NCBI RefSeq assembly: GCF_013266755.1
Contig: NZ_JABRWJ010000001.1
Coordinates: forward strand, 620,001 to 684,000
Reading direction: 5' to 3'
Source: Pseudaquabacterium terrae
GTDB taxonomy: Bacteria; Pseudomonadota; Gammaproteobacteria; Burkholderiales; Burkholderiaceae_C
DNA length: 64,000 nucleotides
Every line of letters begins with the position of its first letter. Position 1 is the stretch's first letter. Made by a program: the position numbers and the translations under genes. This document shows positions 54,153 through 63,432 of this stretch, in pieces. Under the pieces are notes generated by a model. That model saw only the letters and a program-made list of their open reading frames with translations. It did no database searches and had not been told where the DNA came from.

Positions 54153-57100
54153 ATGTCCGACCACCGACCTGTCGCGCGCCGCCTGCACGGCTTCATCGGC
54201 AGCGCCGCGCTCGCGGCGCTGCTGAACGCCTGGGCGCCGCTGTGCGCGGCCCTCACGCCCGCGCCGGCCGCCCCGTCGATCGCGCCGCTGATCGCGCCCC
54301 CGATCGCCCCGCCGCCCGCACTGCCGCGCCTGCTCGCGCCGCAGGCCGGGCAGCCGATCGAGCTGCGCCACTACCGGCAGGAAGTCGATGTGGTCGGCCG
54401 CAGCGTGCTGACGCGGCTGACGCTGCAGTTCCACAACCCGAATCCGCGCGTGCTCGAAGGCGAGCTGCAGTTCCCGCTGCCCGAGGGCACGATGATCAGC
54501 GGCTTCGCGCTCGACATCGACGGCCAGTTGCGCCGCGCGGTGCCGGTCGAGAAGGCCAAGGGGCTGCAGGTGTTCGAGGACACGATCCGCGGGCGCGTCG
54601 ATCCGGCGCTGCTCGAGGCCACCGCCGGCAACCAGTACAAGCTGCGGATCTACCCGCTGCCGCCGAACGGCGCGCGCACCGTCGTGCTCGACCTGGTGCA
54701 GGCCCTGCCGGCCGCGGCCGCCGGTGCGGCGCGCGAGCTGCGGCTGCCATTCGGCTTCGACGGCAGCGCGACGCGGGCCGAGCTGTCGCTGCGGCTGGCG
54801 GGCGTGGCGCGCGCCACGTTCAAGGGCAGCGCGCGCGGGCTGCCGGCCGATGCGCTGCAGACCATCGGCCATGCCGGCGGCACCGATCTGCGCATCGCAC
54901 CGCGCCGGCTGCAGCAGCCGGCCGAGCTCGTGCTGCGCTTCGGCGCGCCGGCCACGGCGCCGGCGCAGGCTGCAGCCTTCGACGGCCAGCAGTTCGTCTA
55001 TGCCGAGCTGCCGGTGCCGGCTTTGAGCACGCCGCGCGCGGCGCCGCAGCGCGTGGCATTGGTCTGGGACGCCTCGGGCTCCGGGGCCCAGCGCCGGCGT
55101 GCTGCCGAGTGGGCACTGCTGGACGCGCTGTTTGCGCGTTGGCAGAACGTGCAGGTGCGTCTCTACGTGCTGCGCGACCGGCTCGAAGCGCCGCGCGAGG
55201 TCACGGTGCGCGGCGGCGACTGGCAGGCGCTGCGGGCGCAGCTCGAAGCCGAGCCCTTCGACGGCGCGACGCAGCTGGGCGCGCTGAACCTGCCGGCGGA
55301 CGCCGCCGACCTGGCGCTGGTCTTCAGCGACGGGCAATCGACCTTCGGCGCGCGCCAGGCACCGGTCTTCGGCATGCCGGCCTTCGTGCTGCAGTCGTCG
55401 ATCGGCAGCCAGTCGGCGAGCCTGAAGCCGGCCGTCGAGGCGCAGGGCGGCGCGGTGGTGGACCTGCTGACGCTGTCGGCCGCGCAAGCCGCGCAGCGCA
55501 TCAACACCGAACGGCCGCGATTGATCGAGCTGCGCAGCGCCGACGGTGAGCAGTGGGTCGCCGCGTCGCGCTTTGCCGAGCACGGCCACATCGCCGTCGC
55601 CGGCATCGCTCGCGCGCCGCAAGGCGTGCTCGAAGCGCAGTTCCAGCTGCCCGGCGGCCGCCGCAGCGTGCAGCGCCTGCGCTGGCAGGCCGCCGCGTCC
55701 GAAGCAGGCGGCAACGACGACGCGCCGCCGCTGGCCGCGCTGCGCTGGGCCACGCTGAAGCTCGCCACGCTGGCCGCGCAGCCGGATGTGCACCGGCGCG
55801 AGATCCAGCGCCTCGGCCAGCGTTTCGGCCTGGCGACTGCCGAGACCTCACTGATCGTGCTCGACACGCTGGCCGACTATGTGCGCCACGCCATCGAGCC
55901 GCCGGCCGGCCCGCTGCGCGTGGCCTACCACGCGCAGCGCGCCCCCGTGATCGCCGCCGAACAACGCCAGCAGCGCGACCAGATCGAGCAGCTGGTGCGC
56001 CGCTACCGTGAACGCCAGGCCTGGTGGGCGACCGACTTCCCGAAGGACGCGCCGGCCATCGCCCGCAAGCGCGAAGAGCCGGCCACCGGTGCGATCGCGC
56101 TGCAGGAACGTGCCGAAACGCGGCGCGACCTGGCCACCACCGGGCCGACGAACGCGGCCAAGAGCGCGGAAGCACCGCGGCCGAGCGTCGCGCCGCCGCC
56201 GATGATGGCCGCGGCGCCGGCGGCACCGCAGCGCCGGGCGCCGGCAGAAGCCGAGGCAGCCGCCAGCGACGACAAGCGCCAGCCGGGCAGCCCGGCGGAA
56301 GTGTCGGCCGCGATCGCGCTGACCAAGTGGCAGCCCGACACGCCGACCGCCCGCCGCTTGCGCGCGGCCGCGCCCAAAGCACGCTATGCGATCTACCTCG
56401 ACGAGCGCCCCCAACACCTGAAGAGCACGGCCTTCTTCCTCGACGCCGCGGACCTGTTCTTCGCTCAAGGCGATGCGGTGCTGGGCCTGCGCGTGCTGTC
56501 GAACCTGGCCGAGATGGAGCTCGAGAACCGCGCGCTGCTGCGCATCCTGGGCTACCGGCTGCTGCAGGCGCAGCGCGCCGACCTGGCCGTGCCGGTGTTC
56601 GAGCGCGTGCTGGCGATCGCGCCCCACGAGCCGCAGTCCAGTCGCGACCTCGGCCTGGCGCACGCCGACGCGCAGCAATGGCAGGCCGCGGCCGACCAGC
56701 TCTGGCATGCCGCGACGCAGCGCGGCAACACCGCCGGCCGCTTCCCGGACATCGACCTGACGTCGCTGGCCGAGCTCAACGCGCTGCTGGCCAAGGCGAA
56801 GCGCCTCGGCCAGCCGGTCGACACCGGCGCGATGGACGCGCGGCTGCTGGTCAACCTGCCGCTCGGCCTGCGCGTCGTGCTCGGCTGGGATGCCGACAAC
56901 ACCGACATCGATCTGCACGTCATCGACCCGAACGGTGAGGAAGCCTTCTACGGCCGCCCGCGCACGCGCCAGGGTGGCCGCATGTCGGCCGACTTCACGG
57001 GCGGCTACGGGCCGGAGGAGTTCGCGCTGCGCGCACCGAAGCCGGGGATGTACACCGTGCGCGCCCGCTTCTACGGCCACCGCCAGCAGGTGCTGTCCCC

Positions 57101-57239
57101 GGCAACGACGCTGATGCTGCGCCTGGTCACCGGCTTCGGCACGGCCGCCGAGCACGAGCAGCGGGTGATGCTGCGGCTGTCGGGCAGCGGCGAGGATGTG
57201 CGGGTCGGTGAATTTCGGGTCGGGGCGCTGCCGGAGTGA
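54153..57239 (+). CDS. VIT/von-Willebrand-like domain protein with C-terminal DUF2135
   Basis: A 1028-residue exported protein with an AGGAG site seven bases before the ATG. After a signal-like N-terminus (GFIGSAALAALLNAWAPLCAALTPAP) and a proline-rich stretch comes a VIT domain (about residues 65-190: HYRQEVDVVGRSVLTRLTLQFHNPNPRVLEGELQFPLPEG), then a vWA-like part with DASGS near residue 305 (only a partial MIDAS site), an Ala/Pro-rich linker (about 660-720), TPR-like helices (about 740-870) and a DUF2135 domain with the DNTDIDLHVIDPNGEEAFYG motif near residue 917. The layout resembles inter-alpha-trypsin-inhibitor-like surface proteins of bacteria. Function is unknown. Confidence 0.85.
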   Translation: MSDHRPVARRLHGFIGSAALAALLNAWAPLCAALTPAPAAPSIAPLIAPPIAPPPALPRLLAPQAGQPIELRHYRQEVDVVGRSVLTRLTLQFHNPNPRVLEGELQFPLPEGTMISGFALDIDGQLRRAVPVEKAKGLQVFEDTIRGRVDPALLEATAGNQYKLRIYPLPPNGARTVVLDLVQALPAAAAGAARELRLPFGFDGSATRAELSLRLAGVARATFKGSARGLPADALQTIGHAGGTDLRIAPRRLQQPAELVLRFGAPATAPAQAAAFDGQQFVYAELPVPALSTPRAAPQRVALVWDASGSGAQRRRAAEWALLDALFARWQNVQVRLYVLRDRLEAPREVTVRGGDWQALRAQLEAEPFDGATQLGALNLPADAADLALVFSDGQSTFGARQAPVFGMPAFVLQSSIGSQSASLKPAVEAQGGAVVDLLTLSAAQAAQRINTERPRLIELRSADGEQWVAASRFAEHGHIAVAGIARAPQGVLEAQFQLPGGRRSVQRLRWQAAASEAGGNDDAPPLAALRWATLKLATLAAQPDVHRREIQRLGQRFGLATAETSLIVLDTLADYVRHAIEPPAGPLRVAYHAQRAPVIAAEQRQQRDQIEQLVRRYRERQAWWATDFPKDAPAIARKREEPATGAIALQERAETRRDLATTGPTNAAKSAEAPRPSVAPPPMMAAAPAAPQRRAPAEAEAAASDDKRQPGSPAEVSAAIALTKWQPDTPTARRLRAAAPKARYAIYLDERPQHLKSTAFFLDAADLFFAQGDAVLGLRVLSNLAEMELENRALLRILGYRLLQAQRADLAVPVFERVLAIAPHEPQSSRDLGLAHADAQQWQAAADQLWHAATQRGNTAGRFPDIDLTSLAELNALLAKAKRLGQPVDTGAMDARLLVNLPLGLRVVLGWDADNTDIDLHVIDPNGEEAFYGRPRTRQGGRMSADFTGGYGPEEFALRAPKPGMYTVRARFYGHRQQVLSPATTLMLRLVTGFGTAAEHEQRVMLRLSGSGEDVRVGEFRVGALPE

Positions 57240-57248
57240 TGATGCGGC

Positions 57249-58478
57249 ATGGCTTCTCCGCACATCGGCGACACGCTGGACCTCTGGTGGCTGGTTGATC
57301 CGGCTCGGCCACGCCGGGTCGGATCGCTGCGCCAGCAGCGCCGCCCGGGTCAGCCCGGCGGCGTGGCGCTCGAGTACGCCGCCAGCTGGCTCGCCGACGG
57401 CCTGGCCCTCAGCGACGACCTGCCGCTGCGGCCGGGCGAGTTCCTGCCCACCGATGCCGATGGCGCCGCCGGCGCGGTCGACGATGCGCGGCCCGAGCGC
57501 TGGGGCGAGCGGATCATCCGGCTGATCGACCGGCCAGCGCGGCTGTCGACCTTGGACACGCTGTACTTCGCCGGCGACGCACGCTTCGGCGCGCTCGGCG
57601 TCTCGGTCTCATCCAGCGCGTACCGGCCGCGCCTGCACGGGCCGATGCCGGGGCTGGCGGACCTGCCGGCGATGCTGGCAATGGTGCGCCGGATCGAGGA
57701 CGGCGAGCCGGTGGACGCGCCGCTGCACCGCCTGCTGACGCCGGGCGCCGGGCTCGGCGGCACGCGGCCGAAAGCGCTGCTCCACATCGACGGCGCCAGT
57801 TGGATCGTGAAATTCGCCGAGGCCGGCGATCCGCTCGACAGTCCGCTGATCGAGCACGCGACGATGACGCTCGCCAGTCGCGCGGGGATCGAGGCTTGCG
57901 AAACTCGTGCCCTCCGCGTGGCCGATGGCCATGCGCTGGCCATCCGGCGCTTCGATCGCGACGGCCCGCGGCGGCGGCATGCCTTGTCGGCCCACGTCGC
58001 GCTGCGCGCGGCCGGCGAACCCTGCGGCTATCCCGAGCTGGCGCTGCTGCTGCGCCGCCGCGGCGATGCCGACGCCGTCGAGGCGCAAGGTGAGCAGCTC
58101 TTCCGGCGCATGATCTTCAACATCCTGGTCGACAACACGGACGACCACGAGAAGAACCATGTGCTGCTGGCAGGCGAACAACAGCACTATCGGCTTGCCC
58201 CGGCCTTCGACGTGCTGCCGGCCGCACAGGGCCTGGGTTACCAGCAGCTGCGCGTCGGCCGCGACGGCGCCGAATCGACGCTGGACAACGCGCTCAGCGA
58301 ACACCGCGCGTTCATGCTGACCGCCGCGCGCGCCAAGGCGGTCTGCGCCGAAGTCGCCGAGGTCGTCGGCGGCTGGCGCACGCACTTCTTGGCCGCCGGC
58401 GTCTCACCGGGCGACATCGGCTGGCTCGAACAGACGATCGACCGGCCGTTCCTGCGGACTCAGCGCCTCAAGCGCTGA
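57249..58478 (+). CDS. HipA-like protein kinase
   Basis: The 409-residue protein has the kinase core of HipA toxins: the ATP-loop region GGTRPKALLHIDGASWIVKF near residue 173, FDRDGPRRRHALSAH, and the catalytic/metal motif NILVDNTDDHEKNHVLL near residue 296, then LAPAFDVLPA. HipA phosphorylates an aminoacyl-tRNA synthetase and is normally opposed by the helix-turn-helix protein HipB. No HipB-like gene is adjacent: upstream is the VIT protein, 9 bp away, and downstream is convergent ggt. It is therefore an orphan kinase, probably co-expressed with the VIT protein; the target is unknown. Confidence 0.88.
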   Translation: MASPHIGDTLDLWWLVDPARPRRVGSLRQQRRPGQPGGVALEYAASWLADGLALSDDLPLRPGEFLPTDADGAAGAVDDARPERWGERIIRLIDRPARLSTLDTLYFAGDARFGALGVSVSSSAYRPRLHGPMPGLADLPAMLAMVRRIEDGEPVDAPLHRLLTPGAGLGGTRPKALLHIDGASWIVKFAEAGDPLDSPLIEHATMTLASRAGIEACETRALRVADGHALAIRRFDRDGPRRRHALSAHVALRAAGEPCGYPELALLLRRRGDADAVEAQGEQLFRRMIFNILVDNTDDHEKNHVLLAGEQQHYRLAPAFDVLPAAQGLGYQQLRVGRDGAESTLDNALSEHRAFMLTAARAKAVCAEVAEVVGGWRTHFLAAGVSPGDIGWLEQTIDRPFLRTQRLKR

Positions 58479-58480
58479 CC

Positions 58481-60298
58481 TCACTCGCCCGCGACGATCC
58501 CCTCGCGCCGCGGATCGGCGCCACCGAACAAGCCCGCCGGCACGCGCTGGATCGCCTGCAGCCCGCTGGTCATCGCGGTCTCGCGCACCTCGTGGCCGCG
58601 GGCCTTCAGCGCCTCGACCGTCGCCGCGGGGAAGCGTTTTTCTTCCAGCAGCGTCGGCCCGTTGGTCGAGCCGAAGTTCGGCAGGCTGATCGCCTGCTGC
58701 GCGTTCAGGCCCCAGGCCAGCGTGCCGAGCAGCGTCTTCGCGGTGTAGTGGATGATCAGTGCGCCGCCGGGCGAGCCCGCGCTCATCAGCAGCTGGCCGC
58801 TCGCCTTGTCGAAGACCAGCGTCGGGCTCATGCTCGAGCGCGGCCGCTTGCCGGGCTGCACGCGATTGGCGATCGGCTTTCCTTGCGCATCCGCCGGCGC
58901 AAAGGAGAAATCGGTCAGCTCGTTGTTCAGCAGGAAGCCGCGCACCATCTGGCGCGAACCGAACTGGTCCTCGATGGTCGTCGTCATCGCGACCGCCCGG
59001 CCATCGCCGTCGACGATCGAGATGTGCGAGGTGCCATATTCGACCTGCTCGGGCATCGCGGCGTGGGCCATCCGCGCGCCGCCCGGCGTGCCCGGCTGCG
59101 CAACCTTCATCGACTGCCCGCCGATCAGCGCGGCGCGCTGCTTCAGGTACTCCGGCGCGATCAGGCTGCGCCAGTCGCCAGCCGGCGCGGCGACGAAGTC
59201 GGGGTCGCCCAGGTACATCGCGCGGTCGGCGAAGGCCAGGCGCGCGGCCTCGGTGTAGCGGTGCAGCAGGTCGGCGCTCGGCAGGCCGCCTTCGAGCGGC
59301 GCGCCCTGTGCCGGCGCATGCTCGAGCATGCCGAGCATCTGCGCGATCGCGATGTGGCCGGACGACGGCGGCGGGAAGCCGCACAGGCGCCAGCGCTGCC
59401 AATCGCTGCACAGCGCCTCGCGCTTCTTCGGCTGGTAACCCTGCAGGTCGGCTTCGCTGAGCGTGCCGGGGTTGGTTACGTGGCCACGTACTTTGGCGAC
59501 CATGTCGCGGGCGACGTCGCCGCGGTAGAACGCATCCGGACCCTGAGACGCGACGGCGCGCAGCACCGCGGCGAGCGGCGGGTTCTTCAGCAGCGTGCCG
59601 ACCGGATGCGGCTCGCCGTCGGCCTGGTAGAAGTAGGCGGCGGCGGTCGGATCGAGCTTCAGGAACTTCTCGCCCTTGAGCAGCGTGTGCAGCCGCGGGC
59701 TGACCTTGAAGCCCTGCTCGGCAAGCGTGATCGCCGGCTGGAACAGCTCGCCCCAAGGCAGCTTGCCATGCTGCTGATGCGCCATCTGCAGCACGCGCAA
59801 GGTGCCCGGCGTGCCGACCGAGCGGCCGCCGACGACGCCTTCGTGGAAGCTCATCGGCTTGCCGTCGGCCTTCAGGAACAGATTCTCGTCAGCCGCTGCG
59901 GGCGCGGTCTCGCGGCCATCGAAGGCCTCGACGGCCTGGCCGTTCCAGTGCAGCACGAAGGCACCGCCGCCGATGCCGCTGGACTGCGGCTCGACCAGGG
60001 TCAGCACCAGTTGCACGGCGATCGCCGCGTCGATCGCCGAGCCGCCGGCCTTCAGCACCTGGACGCCGGCATCGGTGGCCAGCGGATTGGCCGCGGCGAC
60101 CGCGAAGCGCTTCGTCGACCAGCCCGGCTTCTCGGCATAGCCGCTGGCCGCTTCCGGCGCGATGTACTTCTCGACGCGCGCGGTCTCGTCGGCGGGCGGC
60201 TGGTAGCGGAAGCCGGCCGGCGCGCTGGCGCAGGCGGCGAGCAGTGCGGCGAGCGCGGTGGGCAGCAGGCGCACGATCAGGCGGGTGTCGGTGGGCAT
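58481..60298 (-). CDS. ggt: Gamma-glutamyltransferase
   Basis: The 605-residue precursor is a lipoprotein (LAALLAACASAP is the lipobox) that cuts itself into two subunits at the catalytic Thr in VEYGTSHISIVD (near residue 420). Large-subunit features are SGIGGGAFVLHW and FDGRETAPAAADE, and small-subunit features are RPRSSMSPTLVF and SAGSPGGALII. It cleaves gamma-glutamyl bonds, such as in glutathione, in the periplasm. It is divergent from a LysR gene 89 bp away, which may control it. Confidence 0.95.
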   Translation of the reverse strand: MPTDTRLIVRLLPTALAALLAACASAPAGFRYQPPADETARVEKYIAPEAASGYAEKPGWSTKRFAVAAANPLATDAGVQVLKAGGSAIDAAIAVQLVLTLVEPQSSGIGGGAFVLHWNGQAVEAFDGRETAPAAADENLFLKADGKPMSFHEGVVGGRSVGTPGTLRVLQMAHQQHGKLPWGELFQPAITLAEQGFKVSPRLHTLLKGEKFLKLDPTAAAYFYQADGEPHPVGTLLKNPPLAAVLRAVASQGPDAFYRGDVARDMVAKVRGHVTNPGTLSEADLQGYQPKKREALCSDWQRWRLCGFPPPSSGHIAIAQMLGMLEHAPAQGAPLEGGLPSADLLHRYTEAARLAFADRAMYLGDPDFVAAPAGDWRSLIAPEYLKQRAALIGGQSMKVAQPGTPGGARMAHAAMPEQVEYGTSHISIVDGDGRAVAMTTTIEDQFGSRQMVRGFLLNNELTDFSFAPADAQGKPIANRVQPGKRPRSSMSPTLVFDKASGQLLMSAGSPGGALIIHYTAKTLLGTLAWGLNAQQAISLPNFGSTNGPTLLEEKRFPAATVEALKARGHEVRETAMTSGLQAIQRVPAGLFGGADPRREGIVAGE

Positions 60299-60387
60299 CG
60301 GCAGGTGAGTGCGGTGGAGGGCTTGGCGGCGCACTCTAGGGGCGCCGGCCGCCGATCACAATCGCGTGACCGCCAAAAGACTCTTCG

Positions 60388-61293
60388 ATGGAATTTGACA
60401 ATCTCGACGACCTGCGCGTGCTGCTGGCCACGGCCGACACCGGCAGCCTGACGGCCGCGGGCCGGCGCTGCGGGCTCAGCACCGCGGCGGTCTCGGCGGC
60501 GATGAAGCGGCTGGAGACTGCTCTCGGCGCCCGCCTCTTCGACCGCACGACCCGCTCGATCAGGCCGACCGCCGAGGGCGAGGTGATGGTCGACCACGCA
60601 CGGCGCGCGCTCGACCTGATCGCCGAAGGCCAGGCCAAGCTGCGTGGCGAGCGCGGCGAGCTGGCCGGCACGATCCACGTCACCGCGTCGAGCGCGATGG
60701 CGCAGCGCCTGCTCGCCGGCTGGCTCGGTGAATTCGCCGCGCTGCACCCGCGGCTGGAGATCGACCTGCAGGTCAGCGATTCGTGGCTCGACCTGGTGAA
60801 GGACGGCGTCGACCTGGCGCTGCGCAACGGCCCGCTGCCCGATTCGAGCTTCGCCGCGCGGCTGCTGGCGCCGGCGCATCGCCAGGCCTTCGCGAGCCCG
60901 GAGTTCCTCGAGCGGCACGGCACGCCGGCGCAGCCGGCCGACCTCAGCGCGCTGGACTGCATCATCGGCCGGCTGCGCGGGCGGCGCCTCGATCGCTGGC
61001 GCTTCACGCCCCGAGACGGTGACCACGAGGCCTTCGACGTGCCGGTGCACGGCCGCCTGGCCTGCGACAACGCGGCGGTGGCGCTGCAGTGGGCGCGCCA
61101 GGGCCGCGGCGTCGTCTACCTGTCGGAGGTCGACCTGCACGAGCCGGTGCAGCGCGGCGAGATGCAGCGGCTGTTCGCCGACTTCGACGGCGAGCCGGCG
61201 CCCTTGTATGCCGTGCTGCCGAGCCATCGCTTCACGCCGCATCGGGTGAAGGTGCTGGTCGATGCGCTGGCGGCCTGGTTCGCTTCACGATGA
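60388..61293 (+). CDS. LysR-family transcriptional regulator
   Basis: A 301-residue LysR regulator: helix-turn-helix FDNLDDLRVLLATADTGSLTAAGRRCGLSTAAVSAAMKRLETALGARLFDRTTRSIRPTAEGE and a ligand domain with ADLSALDCIIGRLRGRRLDRWRF and QWARQGRGVVYLSEVDL. It is divergent from ggt and overlaps a second LysR gene (ATGA at 61290). The target is probably ggt or a neighbouring gene. Confidence 0.92.
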   Translation: MEFDNLDDLRVLLATADTGSLTAAGRRCGLSTAAVSAAMKRLETALGARLFDRTTRSIRPTAEGEVMVDHARRALDLIAEGQAKLRGERGELAGTIHVTASSAMAQRLLAGWLGEFAALHPRLEIDLQVSDSWLDLVKDGVDLALRNGPLPDSSFAARLLAPAHRQAFASPEFLERHGTPAQPADLSALDCIIGRLRGRRLDRWRFTPRDGDHEAFDVPVHGRLACDNAAVALQWARQGRGVVYLSEVDLHEPVQRGEMQRLFADFDGEPAPLYAVLPSHRFTPHRVKVLVDALAAWFASR

Positions 61294-62210
61294 ATCAGCG
61301 CCACGTCACGCTGCGGCAGTTCCGCTACTTCGTCGCGGTGGCCGAGACGGGATCGGTCGCCGCGGCATCGCGCATGCTGGCGATCGCGCAGAGCGCGCTG
61401 ACCAAGAGCCTGGGCGAGCTGGAGAGCGAGCTCGGCAGCGCGCTCTTCGTTCGCAGTTCGAGAGGCATGACGCTGACGCCGCAGGGCCACCGCTTCCTGG
61501 GCAGTGCGCGCAAGGTGATCGGCGCCGTCGCCGACGCGGTGCGGCTGCATGCCGAGGAAACCAGCGCCGGCGTGACCGGGACGCTCTCGATCGGCGTTAC
61601 CAGCCTGGTCGCCGGCTATTACCTGAGTGAGCTGCTGAGCCGCTTCCGGCGCCTGTGCCCCGGCGTGCAGGTGCTGGTCACCGAGGAGACGCCGCCCTTC
61701 CTCGAGCACCTGCTGATCAACGGCGAGGTCGACGTCGCGATCATGGTCTGCAGCGCGCTCGGCGAACCGCAGGCGCTGCTGGTCGAGGTGCTGACGCGCA
61801 GCGCGAACCGCGTCTGGCTGCCGTCGAACCACGTGCTGGCCGAGCAGGAGGAGCTGACACTGGCCGACTGCGCGACGCAGGACCAGGTGGTGCTCGAAGC
61901 CGATCGCATCGATGAGCTGATGGCCCGCGTCTGGGCGCGCCACTATCTGAAGCCGCACGTGCTGCTGCGCACCAGCTCGCTCGAGGCGGTGCGTTCGCTG
62001 GTCGGCGCCGGCGCCGGCATCGCCGTGCTGCCGGACTTCCTGTACCGGCCGTGGACGCTGGACGCCGAGCATGTCGAGGCACGCGCGCTGCGCGACGAGG
62101 TGCCGACCGTCGATGTCGGCCTGGTCTGGCGCCGCGGCTCGGGGCTGAAGCCCGCGGCGCAGGAATTCATCGACCTGGCCCGCGAGCAGTCGCGCAGCCG
62201 GCGGGCGTGA
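61290..62210 (+). CDS. LysR-family transcriptional regulator (second of a pair)
   Basis: A 306-residue LysR regulator with RQFRYFVAVAETGSVAAASRMLAIAQSALTKSLGELESELGSALFVRSSRGMTLTPQGH and a ligand domain (SIGVTSLVAGYYLSELLSRFRRLCPGVQVLVTEE). It is coupled to the preceding LysR gene. The last 19 codons (AAQEFIDLAREQSRSRRA) are duplicated 1.2 kb downstream, so its 3' end is one arm of a 57-bp direct repeat. The neighbouring reading frames of the opposite strand pass through that repeat. Confidence 0.92.
   Translation: MNQRHVTLRQFRYFVAVAETGSVAAASRMLAIAQSALTKSLGELESELGSALFVRSSRGMTLTPQGHRFLGSARKVIGAVADAVRLHAEETSAGVTGTLSIGVTSLVAGYYLSELLSRFRRLCPGVQVLVTEETPPFLEHLLINGEVDVAIMVCSALGEPQALLVEVLTRSANRVWLPSNHVLAEQEELTLADCATQDQVVLEADRIDELMARVWARHYLKPHVLLRTSSLEAVRSLVGAGAGIAVLPDFLYRPWTLDAEHVEARALRDEVPTVDVGLVWRRGSGLKPAAQEFIDLAREQSRSRRA
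62154..62210. repeat. 57-bp direct repeat, left copy
   Basis: The end of the second LysR gene, 51 of 57 bases identical to the right copy at 63376-63432, in the same orientation. The first 22 bases are identical. Confidence 0.9.
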
Positions 62211-62406
62211 GCGTGGACTCCGCCGGCAGCCGCGGCGCGGCCGAGCCGTTCGTCAGCAGCCACAGCACGGCATCGCGGTTCAGGGGCACGCCCCGCCGCC
62301 ACGACGATTCGGTCAGCGTCGTCGCGGCCTCGTCGATCGAGATCACGCTCTCGTCGCACGGCAGGGGGTCGGCAGCATTCAGCAGATCGGCGATTCGGTG
62401 GTTCAT
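62167..62406 (-). CDS. Possible small protein of unknown function
   Basis: A 79-residue open frame (MNHRIADLLNAADPLPCDESVISIDEAATTLTESSWRRGVPLNRDAVLWLLTNGSAAPRLP...) with a plausible protein-like start, no signal, no ribosome binding site and no family. Its end overlaps the second LysR gene and reads through the direct repeat, giving the same last residues (ATARGPGR) as the DUF885 protein at the right edge. It could be a gene of the inserted segment or just an open frame. Confidence 0.3.
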   Translation of the reverse strand: MNHRIADLLNAADPLPCDESVISIDEAATTLTESSWRRGVPLNRDAVLWLLTNGSAAPRLPAESTLTPAGCATARGPGR

Positions 62407-62523
62407 GGCGAGCGGCGGATGGTGTTGGTCAGGCGAGCCATGGTCGCGCGCGGCGCGGCCCGGGTCATCCTAGAAACGCACTACGGCCCAGTGCGCAATT
62501 CACTCTGCAAGCGCGGCGCCCGC

Positions 62524-63216
62524 TCAGGCCGGCGTTGCGCCCACCGGCAGCACGCTGACCAGCGGCGGCAGCGCCGCGATGCAACGCACCAGGTCGCGCA
62601 GGCTGGCCACGCCGGTCTTCGCGCGCACGCTCGACAGCTGCGTGCGCACCGTCGACAGCGCGACACCCTGGATCTGCGCGATCTGCTGCGGTGAGCGCCC
62701 TTCGCAGACCAGCGCCAGCACGCGCGATTCGGTCAAGGTCAGGTCGTGCGCACGGCCGAAGCACTGGATCGACAGCTGCGAACAGACGGCGCGGCGCTCC
62801 AGCACCAGCAGTGCGGCGTCGCGCCGCGCGAGCCGCACCGGCACGACTGCGACCGTCATGCGCTGGCGCGCGCTGCCGACCGCGAGCAGGCGCCGAATCT
62901 GGCGCGTCACGGCCGCCTCCACCGCCTGCGCGAGCGCTGCGGCATCAGCGGGCGCGCGCGCCGCCAGGCAGTTGCCGAGCAGTTGCAACGCATGGCTGCC
63001 GTGGCGCAACTCGCCATGCGCCGAGGCATTGATATGCAGCACCCGCATCGACGCGCCGAGCACCACCAGCCCGTAGTCGATCTGGTCCAGCACTGGCGCC
63101 AGCCACTCCTGGATCACGGGTGCCTGGGTCCCCGCAGCGGCATCGCTGTCGAAGACGGCCGGTATCGACGGGTGCCCGGGCATGGACGCTGCCGGCACTG
63201 CACATAAGGTAGACAT
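62524..63216 (-). CDS. LuxR-type transcriptional regulator
   Basis: A 230-residue protein with a C-terminal LuxR helix-turn-helix (HDLTLTESRVLALVCEGRSPQQIAQIQGVALSTVRTQLSSVRAKTGVASLRDLVRCIAAL) behind a PAS-like N-terminal domain (LDQIDYGLVVLGASMRVLHINASAHGELRHGSHALQLLGN). No receiver or autoinducer-binding domain is visible. The ATG at 63216 is preceded by GGGAG at proper spacing. It lies inside the segment bracketed by 57-bp direct repeats and stands alone. Confidence 0.85.
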   Translation of the reverse strand: MSTLCAVPAASMPGHPSIPAVFDSDAAAGTQAPVIQEWLAPVLDQIDYGLVVLGASMRVLHINASAHGELRHGSHALQLLGNCLAARAPADAAALAQAVEAAVTRQIRRLLAVGSARQRMTVAVVPVRLARRDAALLVLERRAVCSQLSIQCFGRAHDLTLTESRVLALVCEGRSPQQIAQIQGVALSTVRTQLSSVRAKTGVASLRDLVRCIAALPPLVSVLPVGATPA

Positions 63217-63375
63217 GTTCACTCCCTGTCGTTGATGGCGTGGCGCGACGCGACAGCGCTCGGTGGGCCGCGGGCCCTCAGGCGTTGACGGATCAGGCCT
63301 GCATCGTGCAGTTCTTCACGCTCGGGGTCAGGCCAGCAACGCACCGTGCTGGAGTGAACAATTCACTGGCGCGCG

Positions 63376-63432
63376 GCGGCGCAGGAATTCATCGACCGGG
63401 CCCGCGCGCAGTCGCGGAGCCGCCGCGCCTGA
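63376..63432. repeat. 57-bp direct repeat, right copy
   Basis: It still encodes AAQEFIDRARAQSRSRRA and a stop codon in the plus strand, that is, a LysR C-terminus without the rest of the gene. On the minus strand it supplies the stop codon and last residues of the DUF885 gene. Confidence 0.9.
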
